In this document: one piece after another, positions 42,190-50,827 of the stretch
Position numbering within the stretch: the first letter of the stretch is position 1
Layout: the number at the start of each line of letters is the position of its first letter
Assembly: GCF_018614195.1 (NCBI RefSeq)
Contig: NZ_JAGGOT010000037.1
Coordinates: forward strand, 58,151-122,150
DNA: 64,000 bases
From: Streptomyces sp. ISL-43
GTDB lineage: Bacteria > Actinomycetota > Actinomycetes > Streptomycetales > Streptomycetaceae
Direction: 5' to 3'
Notes under the pieces: model-generated
The model's database searches: none
Told to the model about the DNA's origin: nothing
The model's input: the letters and a program-made list of their open reading frames with translations, nothing else
Translations under genes and position numbers: made by a program

Positions 42190-42629
42190 CCACCACGACA
42201 CCCTTCGCCGACGCCCGCGCCCTCGGCCTGGCCCACTACGCCGCCCGCGGCGTCCTGGAGCACGTGCTCGCCCGGCACGGCATCACGTTCCAGCAGCAGA
42301 TCGCCCTGCGCGCCGCCGTCACCGCCGACGCCCCGCGGACGCCGGACGATCTCGTCACTCAGGTCCGGGGCTCCCTCAAGGCCGATCCGGCCGACATCCG
42401 CGCCACTCTCGACGAGCTGCTGGCGAAGCAGCTGCTCGTCGCTGACGGCGCGCACCTTCGCCCCACGGATGCAGGGCGCGAGCTGATGGCCGCCGTCGGC
42501 GCGGAGACCACCCCCATCACCGCCCGCGTCTGGGGCGGGATGCCCGCCGAGGACCTGGCCGCCGCCGGCCGCGTCCTCGCCCTGGTCACCGAGCGCGCCA
42601 ACGCGGAGCTTGCGGCGCTGACCGCCTGA
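42186..42629 (+). CDS. Winged-helix (MarR-like) protein, second gene of the pair
   Basis: A 147-residue protein. The layout HYAARGVLEHVLARHGITFQQQIALRAAV, then LVTQVRGSLKADPADIRATLDELLAKQLL, then a wing VADGAHLRPTDAGRELMAAV is a MarR-type winged helix with a short recognition helix. Its start codon overlaps the upstream MarR stop. It may be a ligand sensor or a heteromeric partner of the first MarR. No efflux pump or enzyme gene follows directly. Confidence 0.75.
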   Translation: MTTTTPFADARALGLAHYAARGVLEHVLARHGITFQQQIALRAAVTADAPRTPDDLVTQVRGSLKADPADIRATLDELLAKQLLVADGAHLRPTDAGRELMAAVGAETTPITARVWGGMPAEDLAAAGRVLALVTERANAELAALTA

Positions 42630-43059
42630 CCACCCGGCCGGCCGATCGGATGCGCACTCGACCGCCGATCGCGGGGACTGCGTCGCCGCGGCACGGGTGC
42701 TCGGCGGGCTGGTCGAGGAGGTGCCCGACAGACGGGCCCGGCCAGGGTGTTCAGCCTGCGCGTTTGCCGGAGGCGTACAACCCTGGTTGTAGCCGGATGC
42801 TTCCCCTGGTGGGAGGAGGGGTCACCTCCTGGTGGTAAGGAGGGATCAACCCCTGGTGGGCCGATCTCGGCGGCGAACGGCGGCTACGTTGTCGTCCGGC
42901 GGTGACCGCATGTCCCGGATCACCGCATGGGGAACATGAGGCAACCCGTTCGGCGCACCGGACTCCGTATGGCCGCGCTGCCGGCCGGCCTGCGCCTTGT
43001 GCCGACCCCCCGGCCTCGCACGCTGCTCCTACCGACCTGTCGCAGAGGGAGTTCACCGC
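42630..43059. promoter_or_regulatory. Long upstream region of the S33 peptidase gene
   Basis: About 430 bp without a gene, holding the phased CCTGGT array. The peptidase ATG at 43060 has GAGGGAG nine bases upstream. No -10/-35 was assigned. Confidence 0.4.
42782..42860 (+). repeat. Phased CCTGGT direct repeats
   Basis: CCTGGT occurs at 42782, 42805, 42828 and 42852, that is, every 23-24 bp, mostly extended to (c)cctggtggg. About 200 bp upstream of the S33 peptidase start. Likely an array of regulator-binding sites on one face of the helix. Confidence 0.6.
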
Positions 43060-44667
43060 ATGCAGACCCGTTTGTCTCGTGACCCGCGCGAGCGAGTGGT
43101 GTGGGGGATAGCCCTCGTCCTGATCACGGTCGCGGCACTCCTCGGCGTCACACCCGGCACCGCCACCGCGACGACCACCGCCGCCCCACCCGTGCCGGTC
43201 CTGTCGTGGGGCCCCTGCGACGACCCGGGGGACGGCTTCGAGTGCGCGACCGCCCAGGTACCGCTGGACCACCGCCGGCCCACCGGGCCTACGATCCCGC
43301 TCGCGGTCACCCGGCGGCTCGCGGCCGACCGGGCCCACCGCACCGGTGTCCTGCTGCTGCACCCCGGCGGACCCGGCAACTCCGGCGTGAACTTCGCCCG
43401 TAACAGCTACGACGCGCTCCCCGCCTCCCTTCGTGACGCCTTCGACGTCGTCGGGTACGACATGCGCGGAGTGGCGCGCAGCGGACAGCTGGAGTGCTGG
43501 AACGACAAGGAGTACTCCGCCGCCGTCGACGCCGCGCGCGGCGTACCCGGCCCGGGAGCCCTGAACGGCGCCATCCGGCAGGGCCTCGACTTCGCCACCG
43601 CCTGTCAGCAACGGTCCGGTGACCTGGTGCCGTTCATCGGCACCGGCTCGAACGCCAAGGACATCGACCTCCTGCGCCAGGCCCTCGGCGAGGAGACGCT
43701 CACCTTCTACGGCCGTTCCTTCGGCAGCTACGTCGGCACCGTATACGCCGCGCAGTTCCCCCGGCGCGTCCGCGCCATGGTCCTGGACGGCGCCTACGAT
43801 CCGCGGCACTACGCCGACGTGCCGTACGCCTACGACGCCGGGCAGTTCCTCGCCCTGGACGCGGCGGTCGGCCGCTTCCTGGACTGGTGCGCGCGGAATG
43901 CCACCGCGTGCGGATTCGGCGAAGGCCGGCCGCGGCAGGCCTTCGAACAGCTCAAGCGGGCGCTGGACGCCGACCCCGTCATCACGGCGAGCGGACGCCC
44001 GGCCACCGGTTACACCCTCGCCTACCGCCTGATGTTCAACATCAACGCGGGCAAGGAGATCTGGCCGGCGTTGGGAGAGGCCCTGCGGGCGGCCCAGGCA
44101 CACCAGGGTTCGTTCCTGCTGTCCCCGCCCTCCCCCGCGTCCTTCGACTTCCTCAACGTCAACATGGCCGTCGAGTGCGCCGACCGCGTCTATCCGACCA
44201 GCCCCCTGCTCCTGGGCTCGCTGGTCAGCGCCCAGGTCTCCGCCACTCCGCTGCTGGGACCCCCCATCGGCCTCGGGCCGCCCACCTACGACCACAACCA
44301 CGCGCCCACCTGCGCCCAGTGGCCGGCGGAGCGCCCGAGCCGCTTCGAGGGCTCCTACCGGGCGGCCGGTTCCGCCCCGATCCTGGTCCTCGGCACGACC
44401 GGGGACCCGGACACCCCGTACCAGGACGCCGTGGCCCTCGCCGGGACGCTGGACAACGGACGGCTGCTGACCTTCGCCGGTGAAGGACACACCGCGTACA
44501 ACCGGAGCGCGTGCGTCTCCGCGCTGGTCACGGAGTACCTCGCCACCCTGGCACTGCCCGCACGGGGCACCGTCTGTGCGGACGAGACGCCCCCGGGACC
44601 GCTCGGCCGCCGCACCGCGGGCATCGAGGTCGACGAGACGCGCGATGTGATCCCCGCCCTCCGCTGA
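43060..44667 (+). CDS. Secreted S33-family tripeptidyl aminopeptidase/alpha-beta hydrolase
   Basis: A 535-residue enzyme. A signal peptide (hydrophobic VVWGIALVLITVAALLGV, cleavage near ATATT) is followed by an alpha/beta-hydrolase domain with the oxyanion HPGGPGNSG, FDVVGYDMRGVARS, and the nucleophile in GRSFGSYVG. The C-terminal TAP-like domain ends with the catalytic Asp (GDPDTPY) and His (GEGHTAYN). This matches streptomycete tripeptidyl aminopeptidases (SlpD/SlpE/Tap class), which trim tripeptides from secreted proteins outside the cell. Several cysteines near the C-terminus probably pair. A strong terminator follows. Confidence 0.9.
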   Translation: MQTRLSRDPRERVVWGIALVLITVAALLGVTPGTATATTTAAPPVPVLSWGPCDDPGDGFECATAQVPLDHRRPTGPTIPLAVTRRLAADRAHRTGVLLLHPGGPGNSGVNFARNSYDALPASLRDAFDVVGYDMRGVARSGQLECWNDKEYSAAVDAARGVPGPGALNGAIRQGLDFATACQQRSGDLVPFIGTGSNAKDIDLLRQALGEETLTFYGRSFGSYVGTVYAAQFPRRVRAMVLDGAYDPRHYADVPYAYDAGQFLALDAAVGRFLDWCARNATACGFGEGRPRQAFEQLKRALDADPVITASGRPATGYTLAYRLMFNINAGKEIWPALGEALRAAQAHQGSFLLSPPSPASFDFLNVNMAVECADRVYPTSPLLLGSLVSAQVSATPLLGPPIGLGPPTYDHNHAPTCAQWPAERPSRFEGSYRAAGSAPILVLGTTGDPDTPYQDAVALAGTLDNGRLLTFAGEGHTAYNRSACVSALVTEYLATLALPARGTVCADETPPGPLGRRTAGIEVDETRDVIPALR

Positions 44668-44695
44668 GCACCTCGCGCCGAGCACCGGCCGCCGA

Positions 44696-44730
44696 GCGGG
44701 GCCGCAGCCGACCATCGGCTGCGGCCCCGC
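44696..44730. terminator. Strong terminator after the S33 peptidase
   Basis: Perfect 15-bp stem gcggggccgcagccg/cggctgcggccccgc with a 5-nt loop. Confidence 0.85.
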
Positions 44731-44846
44731 CCTCGTGTCGAGCAGCGATGGTCTACCCGGCCGTGGGATGCCGGGTCGGCTCTGGCAGGCTGTGGGTCGC
44801 GGCTCAAAAAGCACGAAGCGGGTCGCGTCGTGATTAGGGGAATCTC

Positions 44847-46160
44847 ATGGCCACAGGGGCGATCGACACCGCACAGGTGCCCAAGGCGCTTCTCACCGGA
44901 GCCTATACCGCGGCCCGCCGTATCCAGATGCAGTCGTTCGCCATCGACGGCGCGGCAGAACAGATCTACGTCCTGCAGTGCATCCCGGCCGGCGTCCGGC
45001 TCGCGGACGAGCCGAAGGCCCTGCCCTTCGAAGAACGCCTCACCGCTGGTGACCTGGTCTGCACCCGGATGGACTTCCAGGGCAACGTACTGGACCGGAT
45101 GTATCTGCGCGGATTCGGACACGGCACCGCTCTCAGCGTCGTGGCGAGGGCAGGCGGCGGGGTCGACCTCTGGCTGGACGGGCTGGCCAGGCAGGAGAGC
45201 TACGGCAGCGAGGGACAGGCCGTGGCCACCACCGCGTACGTTCCCTCCACCGACACCGCCGTGGACTGCGTGGACACCAGCAGGGTCCGCACCTGGGCCC
45301 CCTCCGGCCCCCAGCAGCACTACGTCCCCGCCGTCGACACCCTGAACCGGCGCATCGCCGTCGCCACCCGGACGGCCGCACCGGCCGACAGGAACAGCTA
45401 CGTGTACAAGTACCGGCTGTACGACTTCGACGCCGCCGCCCGCGGCAAGTGGATCCCGCTGCACACCGTGACCCGCACTCAGGCCTACCCTCAGGGCGTG
45501 GCCACCTTCGGTGATCATCTCTACACATGGACCGGTCGGGGCGATGAGGACGACGCCTGGGTCACCACCGTCGACTGGCGCACCGGCGAGCCCGTCCAGG
45601 CCACCCTGATCCGGCGCGAACCGTCCGATGCCACCCGCGAGCCCGAGGGGATCGCCCTGTGGACCCCGGCCGACGGGGAAGCCGCCAAGACCCGGCTCTG
45701 CCTCGGCTTCGGGGTGTCGCACGTGCTACCCGACGGCACCCGCTCCGACCGCGCCCTCACCGTCAAGTACCTGGCCGGCCCCGCAGAGCCCGACCTGACC
45801 GTCCACGTCCTGGTCGACTGGACCGACATCACCCTCGCGACGGACGTCACGTCGGGGTTCGCTTCGCGCCCGCCCCGGGCGCGGCTCATCTCCCTTGCCG
45901 GCAACCGGCTCCTCCAGCTGTCCGGAATGGTCAAGTGCTCGTTCGCCGACTCGACCTCCGACGGGATCATCGGCACGCTCCCGGCCGCGCTGTGGCCCAG
46001 TTTCGACCTGGACGTCGCCTGTCCCCGCAACGCCCGCACCGGATTGGCGGTCTGCCGGGTCGCGGTCAACGTCAACGGGACGCTCTACGCCGAAGGCGGC
46101 ACACCCGTGAACACGATCGACTGGATCCAGCTCGACAACTTCTCCACTGCTTGGGCCTGA
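44847..46160 (+). CDS. TagC-like beta-propeller protein with a C-terminal beta domain
   Basis: A 437-residue protein. Residues about 20-310 resemble the P68-RBP/TagC-like propeller found in 'teichoic acid biosynthesis protein C' proteins: ARRIQMQSFAIDGAAEQIYV, DLVCTRMDFQGNVLDRMYLRGFGHG, EPEGIALW and LCLGFGVS. A second domain (about 330-437) has LISLAGNRLLQLSGMV, GTLPAALWP and WIQLDNFSTAW. No signal peptide is seen. TagC-like proteins occur in wall-polymer and phage tail contexts; the ligand here is unknown. The following gene encodes a stand-alone copy of the second domain. Confidence 0.72.
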   Translation: MATGAIDTAQVPKALLTGAYTAARRIQMQSFAIDGAAEQIYVLQCIPAGVRLADEPKALPFEERLTAGDLVCTRMDFQGNVLDRMYLRGFGHGTALSVVARAGGGVDLWLDGLARQESYGSEGQAVATTAYVPSTDTAVDCVDTSRVRTWAPSGPQQHYVPAVDTLNRRIAVATRTAAPADRNSYVYKYRLYDFDAAARGKWIPLHTVTRTQAYPQGVATFGDHLYTWTGRGDEDDAWVTTVDWRTGEPVQATLIRREPSDATREPEGIALWTPADGEAAKTRLCLGFGVSHVLPDGTRSDRALTVKYLAGPAEPDLTVHVLVDWTDITLATDVTSGFASRPPRARLISLAGNRLLQLSGMVKCSFADSTSDGIIGTLPAALWPSFDLDVACPRNARTGLAVCRVAVNVNGTLYAEGGTPVNTIDWIQLDNFSTAWA

Positions 46161-46198
46161 CGGCCGGCGTCCCCCTCCATCCCCTGAAAGGCCCCGCA

Positions 46199-46699
46199 AT
46201 GACCACTGCCGCGCCCCCCGGCCGCAGCCGCCGCTACCTGCTCGCCGCCGCCGTCGCCCTGCCCGCCGCCGCGGCCGGCGCGACCTTCCTGGGTTCCTCG
46301 CCCGCCACCGCCGACACCGACATCGCGGTCGTCCAGCCGTGGACGCCCATCGTGCTCGCCGCGCACGTCCTCCCGGACGGCAATACGCCGCACGCCCGGA
46401 TCGTACGGATCGCGGGCACCGAGTTCCTCCAGATGCGCGGCGGCATCACCTGCGAGAAGGGGTACGAGTTCAACGGCGGGAGCACGCCCGAGACGAACGA
46501 CCTGCTCGGCACCCTCCCGGCGGCGCTGCGGCCCACGACGGACTACGTTCGCGGGGTCGCTCCCCGCAACAACGAGTCCGGTTCCAGCAGCTGCCAGGTC
46601 GAGGTCAACCTCGCCGGCGAGATCCACGTCTTCGGCGCCCTGAAGACCAACAAGATCGCCTGGGTCCGGCTGGACAGCTTCTCGGCGATCCGTCACTGA
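46199..46699 (+). CDS. Tat-exported single-domain protein related to the preceding gene
   Basis: A 166-residue protein with a twin-arginine-like signal (RSRRYLLAAAVALPAAAAGA). The mature part aligns with the C-terminal domain of the preceding protein: RIAGTEFLQMRGGITC, LLGTLPAALRPTTDY, and an end of NKIAWVRLDSFSAIRH versus NTIDWIQLDNFSTAWA. It was probably made by duplication of that domain with gain of a signal. It starts 38 bp after the propeller gene. Role unknown; possibly binding of a surface polymer. Confidence 0.72.
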   Translation: MTTAAPPGRSRRYLLAAAVALPAAAAGATFLGSSPATADTDIAVVQPWTPIVLAAHVLPDGNTPHARIVRIAGTEFLQMRGGITCEKGYEFNGGSTPETNDLLGTLPAALRPTTDYVRGVAPRNNESGSSSCQVEVNLAGEIHVFGALKTNKIAWVRLDSFSAIRH

Positions 46700-46712
46700 G
46701 GGCTCCGGCACC

Positions 46713-46750
46713 CCGGGGTCGTCCGGCCGCGACCGGCCGGACGACCCCGG
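46713..46750. terminator. Strong terminator after the Tat-exported protein
   Basis: Perfect 16-bp stem ccggggtcgtccggcc/ggccggacgaccccgg with a gcgacc loop. Confidence 0.85.
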
Positions 46751-46847
46751 AAGCAGCGCACCTCGCCCGCCGACCTGGCTTCGTACGTCGAAACGGCCGG
46801 CCGACGCGGGACGACCGGGGCCCGGGCCCCGGGGTCCCGCTGCCGGT

Positions 46848-47216
46848 TCAGACGATGCGGCCTCCGAAGGGGCCGCCGGTGCTGTAGTAGGTGCCCAGCT
46901 CCGCACGGTACTCGGGGTCACCGAGGTGCTTGTCCCGGTGGAACTCCGGGGCGTCCTTGATCTGTTCCTTGGTGCGGTCGACGTAGATCTTCTTCTCCGC
47001 CGCGTCCACCCGGATCACGGTGCTCGCCGGAAGGAGGACCTCCTTGCCGAAGATCCACACTCCGGTGTCCACGACCAAGTAGGCGTCACCAACCTCGTCG
47101 GAGTGCTTGTCCACCTTGCCGATACCGCCGTCGGTCGCCTCGACCTTGTAGCCCGTCAGATCGGTGCCGGCCAGGTGGCCGGCGGTCGACTTGTAACTCC
47201 ACACATGCTCAGTCAC
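46848..47216 (-). CDS. PRC-barrel domain protein
   Basis: A 122-residue protein. The PRC-barrel occupies about 15-85: TDLTGYKVEATDGGIGKVDK, then YLVVDTGVWIFGKEVLLPAS and IRVDAAEKKIYVDRTKEQIK. The C-terminal tail (DPEYRAELGTYYSTGGPFGG) is conserved in streptomycete stand-alone PRC proteins. The family is linked to stress responses, but no activity is known. It is convergent with the Tat-exported protein gene. Confidence 0.85.
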   Translation of the reverse strand: MTEHVWSYKSTAGHLAGTDLTGYKVEATDGGIGKVDKHSDEVGDAYLVVDTGVWIFGKEVLLPASTVIRVDAAEKKIYVDRTKEQIKDAPEFHRDKHLGDPEYRAELGTYYSTGGPFGGRIV

Positions 47217-47345
47217 GCGAAAACAACTCCTCCGGTAAGCGGAAGGCAGCCGGGTGTTCCCCTGCCGCCGGTCCTTTTCCGTATGTCGTGCGTGGCGGTT
47301 TCACACCCCGCTTGAACTCCGCCTGCCCCGTGCTCCGCGCTTCAT

Positions 47346-48300
47346 TCACCGGGTTCGACGCGCTGCCGGCGTGTCCGTCGACCGATGGAGGCCGCTACCG
47401 AAATGACGGGCGGTCGGGACCAGCGCGGCCGCGGCGGGTACGAGGAAGCAGGACGCGGCGCATGCGGCGAGGACCGGAGTGACGCCGAAGGTGTCGATGG
47501 CCGGGGCGATCAGGGCCAGGCCGATCGGGGCCAGGCCGTAGGACACGAGGAAGTCGAGGGAGGAGACGCGGGCCAGCTTGTCCGGGGCGACCTCGCGCTG
47601 GGTGGCCGTGAACCAGGGCACGTTGAACAGTTCGATCCCGATTCCCGCCACGACGTAGGCGGCGATCACGACGGCCGGGTGGACGGGCAGCATCAGGCTC
47701 AACGGGGCGAACCCGTACGCGGCCAGCCCCGCGAAGGCGGCCCAGCCCGGGGAGCGGGGGCGCCGGCGTGCGGTGACCAGGGCGCCGCCGAGCGCGCCCA
47801 CGGTGTAGGCGGTCATGGCCGCGGCCGGCACCCACTCGGTGCCGTAGCGGTCGCGGCTGATCAGGGGCAGGGCGACGCTCGTGGCTGAGTAGCCCAGCGC
47901 GATCACGGCGGTCAGGGCGCCGAGGCCCGCGACGAACCACGGGTGGCGGCGGGCCTCGCGTATGCCGTCGATGAATTCGGCACGGAGCGACGCGCGCGGA
48001 GCGGGCGCGGTGGGCTCGGTGGGCTCGGTGGGCTCGGCGTCGGGGTCCGGGACGGCACCCCGGCCCGGCGTGAACGCGGCGACGAGCCAGAGCAGTCCGA
48101 TCCCCAGCAGCAGCGTCCCCACGTCGACGAAGGCCGCGAGCAACGCGGTCAGGGCGGGGCCGGCCAGGGTGGAGGTCCGTACCGCCAGGGTCATGGCGGC
48201 GTTGGCCTGCTGTCGGCGGTCGGCGTCGACGGTCTCGGCCGTGAGCGCCTGGAAGGCGGGTCGGCAGGCCCCGCTGACCTGGCGGGCCGCCCGGGACGGG
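47346..48300 (-). pseudogene. MFS transporter, N-terminal half missing
   Basis: Encodes about the last 310 residues of a major facilitator exporter, from GACRPAFQALTAETVDADRRQQANAAM (loop after helix 4 in this class) to the C-terminus; seven or eight membrane segments are readable, such as GTLLLGIGLLWLVAAF and PAVVIAAYVVAGIGIELF. The first four helices are absent: upstream of about 48300 the frame is only the shadow of the adjacent permease gene. Entero- or siderophore-exporting MFS proteins have this form. The head-to-head permease gene begins only about 70 bp away, which suggests one deletion trimmed both neighbours. Confidence 0.75.
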
Positions 48301-48313
48301 GGCCCGGGCCCGG

Positions 48314-48331
48314 GGATCCACCGGTGGATCC
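48314..48331. repeat. 18-bp perfect palindrome at the deletion junction
   Basis: ggatccaccggtggatcc, between the truncated MFS gene and the permease gene. Could be an operator or a scar of rearrangement; no repressor was matched. Confidence 0.5.
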
Positions 48332-48371
48332 GCCGGCCGATCCGCTGCATCCGGCGGCCCGTGGGGCGAGG

Positions 48372-49430
48372 GTGACGGCGCCGCTCACCGCGCCGTCGGC
48401 CCCGCCCCGGGCCGGCCGGTCCGCGCCGGCCCGGGCGGGGCTGTTCCTCGCGCTGGTGCTCGTACTGGCCGCGTCGGTGGCGGCCGGCACGCGCATCGGC
48501 ACCGCCGACGTGGGATGGACCGGCCTCGCCCGGGTCTTCGCCTCCCGGCTCGGCCTGGGCGCCGAGCCGCTGCCGCCGTTGCTCGACTCGCTCATCTGGG
48601 ATCTGCGCCTGCCCCGCGTCCTGATGGCCGCCCTGGTCGGCGCCTCGCTCGCGGTCTGCGGCACGGTTCTCCAGGCCGTCACCCGCAACGCCCTCGCCGA
48701 CCCGTAACTGCTCGGCGTGTCCTCGGGCGCGTCGACCGGAGCCGTCACCGTGCTCGTACTGGGGGTGGGCGCCGGCACCCTCGGGATCACCGGCGGCGCT
48801 CTCCTCGGCGCCCTGCTCTCCTTCGGCCTGCTGCTGACGCTGCTGCGCAGGACCCGGCTGGAATCGGTCCGCATCGTCCTCACCGGCGTGGTCGTCGGAC
48901 AGCTCTTCACCGCGCTGACCTCGCTCGTCCTGATGGCCTCCGCGGACGCCGACACCACGCGCGCCATCACCCACTGGCTGCTGGGCTCGATGGCCCCCGC
49001 CCGCTGGGACGCCGTCGCGGTCTGCGCGGTCGTCACACCGCTCGGGCTGGCGGCTGCCTCGCTGTGCGCGAACTCCCTGGACGCACTCGCGTTCGGCGCG
49101 GACACCGCCGCGTCCCTGGGGATCGACGTACGGCGCACCCGGATGCTGCTCCTCGTGGTGACGGCCGTGCTGACCTCCGTGGCGGTGGCCACGGTCGGAG
49201 CCATCGGGTTCGTCGGCCTGATCGTGCCGCACGGGGTGCGGTTCCTCGTCGGGCCGCGGCACCGGGTGCTGCTGCCGTACGCGGCGCTCGCGGGCGCGGT
49301 GTTCCTGGTGTGGACCGACGCCCTGGCGCGGGTCGCCTTCGCGCCCCGGGAACTTCCGGTCGGCGTCCTCACCGCGCTGCTCGGCGTACCGCTGTTCCTC
49401 CTCGTCCTGCGCAGGAGGGGTGACCTGTGA
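48372..49430 (+). pseudogene. FecCD-type iron-siderophore permease with in-frame stop
   Basis: Encodes a BtuC/FecCD permease of about 352 residues with nine or ten membrane helices. The conserved RLPRVLMAALVGASLAVCG and, later, IGFVGLIVPHGVRFLVG are present. At 48705-48707 the family motif DP(Y/F)LLGVSSGAS reads DP-TAA-LLGVSSGAS, a stop in place of the expected TAC. The frame is otherwise open on both sides, so this is a single nonsense change. The upstream siderophore-binding lipoprotein gene, usual for such operons, is missing. Internal restart at GTG 48717 would lose the first three helices. Confidence 0.85.
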
Positions 49431-50218
49431 GGATCACCTCCGAAGGACTGAGCTGGTCGGCGTCGGGCATGCCCATCGTCCGCGGGGTGAGCCTGGACAT
49501 CGCTCCGGGCGAGACGGTCGGACTGCTCGGCCCCAAGGGCTCGGGCAAGTCCTCCCTGCTGCGCTGCCTGGCCGGACTGCGCAAACCCGACGCGGGCGCG
49601 GTGCACTTCGACGGTCGGCCCGTGCGGGACTGGAGCGCCCGCCGGATCGCCCGTCGGATCGCCTTCGTCGAGCAGGACTCCGCTCTCGACACCGACCTGC
49701 GCGTCGCCGATGTCGTGGGGCTGGGGCGAACCCCGTTCCGCGACCGCTGGCGAGGGCCGCACGACACCGATCGGGCGGTCGTCGCCGCCGCACTGGACCG
49801 CGTAGGGCTCACCGCACTCGCCGGGCGCACCTGGAAGGCCTTGTCCGGCGGCGAGCGGCAGCGCGCCCACATCGCCCGCGCACTCGCCCAGCAGCCGTAC
49901 GGCCTCCTGCTCGACGAGCCGACCAACCACCTCGACGTCAAGCACCAGTTGGAGCTCATGGAGCTGCTGGCCGGGGCCGATCAGACGGTCCTGGTCGCGC
50001 TGCACGACCTCTCGCTCGCCGCCCGCTACTGCGACCGGCCGCGGCTCATGCACCACGGACGCCTGGTCGCCTCCGCCACGCCTGCCGCCGTCCTCACGTC
50101 CCGGCACCTCGCCCAGATCTTCGAGGTGGACGCGGAACTCGCCACCGACGCCCGGGGCCACGCCGCGATCACCTACCGCGGCCCACTGCGTACCACCGTC
50201 CCTCAAACCGCTCTGTGA
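49427..50218 (+). CDS. FecE-type siderophore ABC transporter ATPase
   Basis: A 263-residue ATP-binding subunit of a type II importer. Walker A is GPKGSGKSS, the Q-loop is FVEQDSALDTDL, the signature LSGGERQRA, Walker B LLLDEPTNHLD and the H-loop LHDLSLA. The GTG start overlaps the permease stop (GTGA). The gene looks intact, but its permease partner carries a nonsense codon and no binding protein is encoded nearby, so it may be an orphan unless it serves another permease. Confidence 0.87.
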   Translation: MRITSEGLSWSASGMPIVRGVSLDIAPGETVGLLGPKGSGKSSLLRCLAGLRKPDAGAVHFDGRPVRDWSARRIARRIAFVEQDSALDTDLRVADVVGLGRTPFRDRWRGPHDTDRAVVAAALDRVGLTALAGRTWKALSGGERQRAHIARALAQQPYGLLLDEPTNHLDVKHQLELMELLAGADQTVLVALHDLSLAARYCDRPRLMHHGRLVASATPAAVLTSRHLAQIFEVDAELATDARGHAAITYRGPLRTTVPQTAL

Positions 50219-50229
50219 CAAGGAACCTC

Positions 50230-50739
50230 ATGACGACCCGTACAAGCACCACGCCCGCACCCACCGTCGACGCCCTCATCTCGGCCGTACTGGCCGGTGA
50301 ACACGGCCCGCTGCCCGGCGACCTCGTGGCCGACCCCGAGATCATCATCGCCGGGATCGGCAGTTCCATCCCCTTCGAGAACGTCAGCCACGCGTCGTAC
50401 GACACGCTCCACTGGATCTCCTTCGACGCCGCCCTGGCCGGCAGCGTCGACCTGCTGCGACGGCACGCGGTGTTCGCGGGGCTGTCCACCGGAGCGGGCT
50501 ACCTCGCAGCCCGCTGGGAGCGGGACCAGTCCCCGGAGCGGACGGTCCTCTTCATCGCCGCCGACACCGGCCACCGCTACGTGGACACCGTGTACGCCCG
50601 CCACGCCGAGGCGGTCGCGCTCGACTCCCTCGCCCCGCGCCCCGTGACCACCCAAGCCGAACCCTCCCTCCCCTGGTCCCGCATGCGGTGGGACCGGGCA
50701 CCAGCCGCATGCGGATTCGGGCCCGGGCTCCGGAACTGA
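50230..50739 (+). pseudogene. Internally deleted PLP enzyme of the cysteine synthase/SbnA type
   Basis: A 169-residue frame that starts normally (AGGAA before ATG 50230). After about 30 residues it jumps to the C-terminal part of a fold-type II PLP enzyme: EIIIAGIGSSIPFENVSHASYDTLHWISF, RRHAVFAGLSTGAGYLAARWE and VLFIAADTGHRYVDTVYARH. Full enzymes of this class have about 320-350 residues with the PLP lysine in the N-terminal third, which is missing here. Similar enzymes make 2,3-diaminopropionate or cysteine for siderophores, which fits the neighbouring iron-uptake genes. Assignment rests on remembered family patterns. Confidence 0.55.
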
Positions 50740-50827
50740 TCGGCGTATGGCTGGGATCACAGCCCGGTTCCGAGGCGCTCGCGCGAAGACACCCAGGGGC
50801 GTGGTAGCCGACAGGTACGTTTTGGCC

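Noticed and set aside
42782..42860. Possible plasmid iterons or replication origin
   Set aside because: Only four short boxes, no rep gene and no AT-rich unwinding region; an operator array upstream of a peptidase gene is simpler.
48301..49262. Long minus-strand frame continuing upstream of the MFS fragment
   Set aside because: Glu/Gln/Arg-rich shadow of the permease gene with no membrane helices; it does not encode the missing MFS half.
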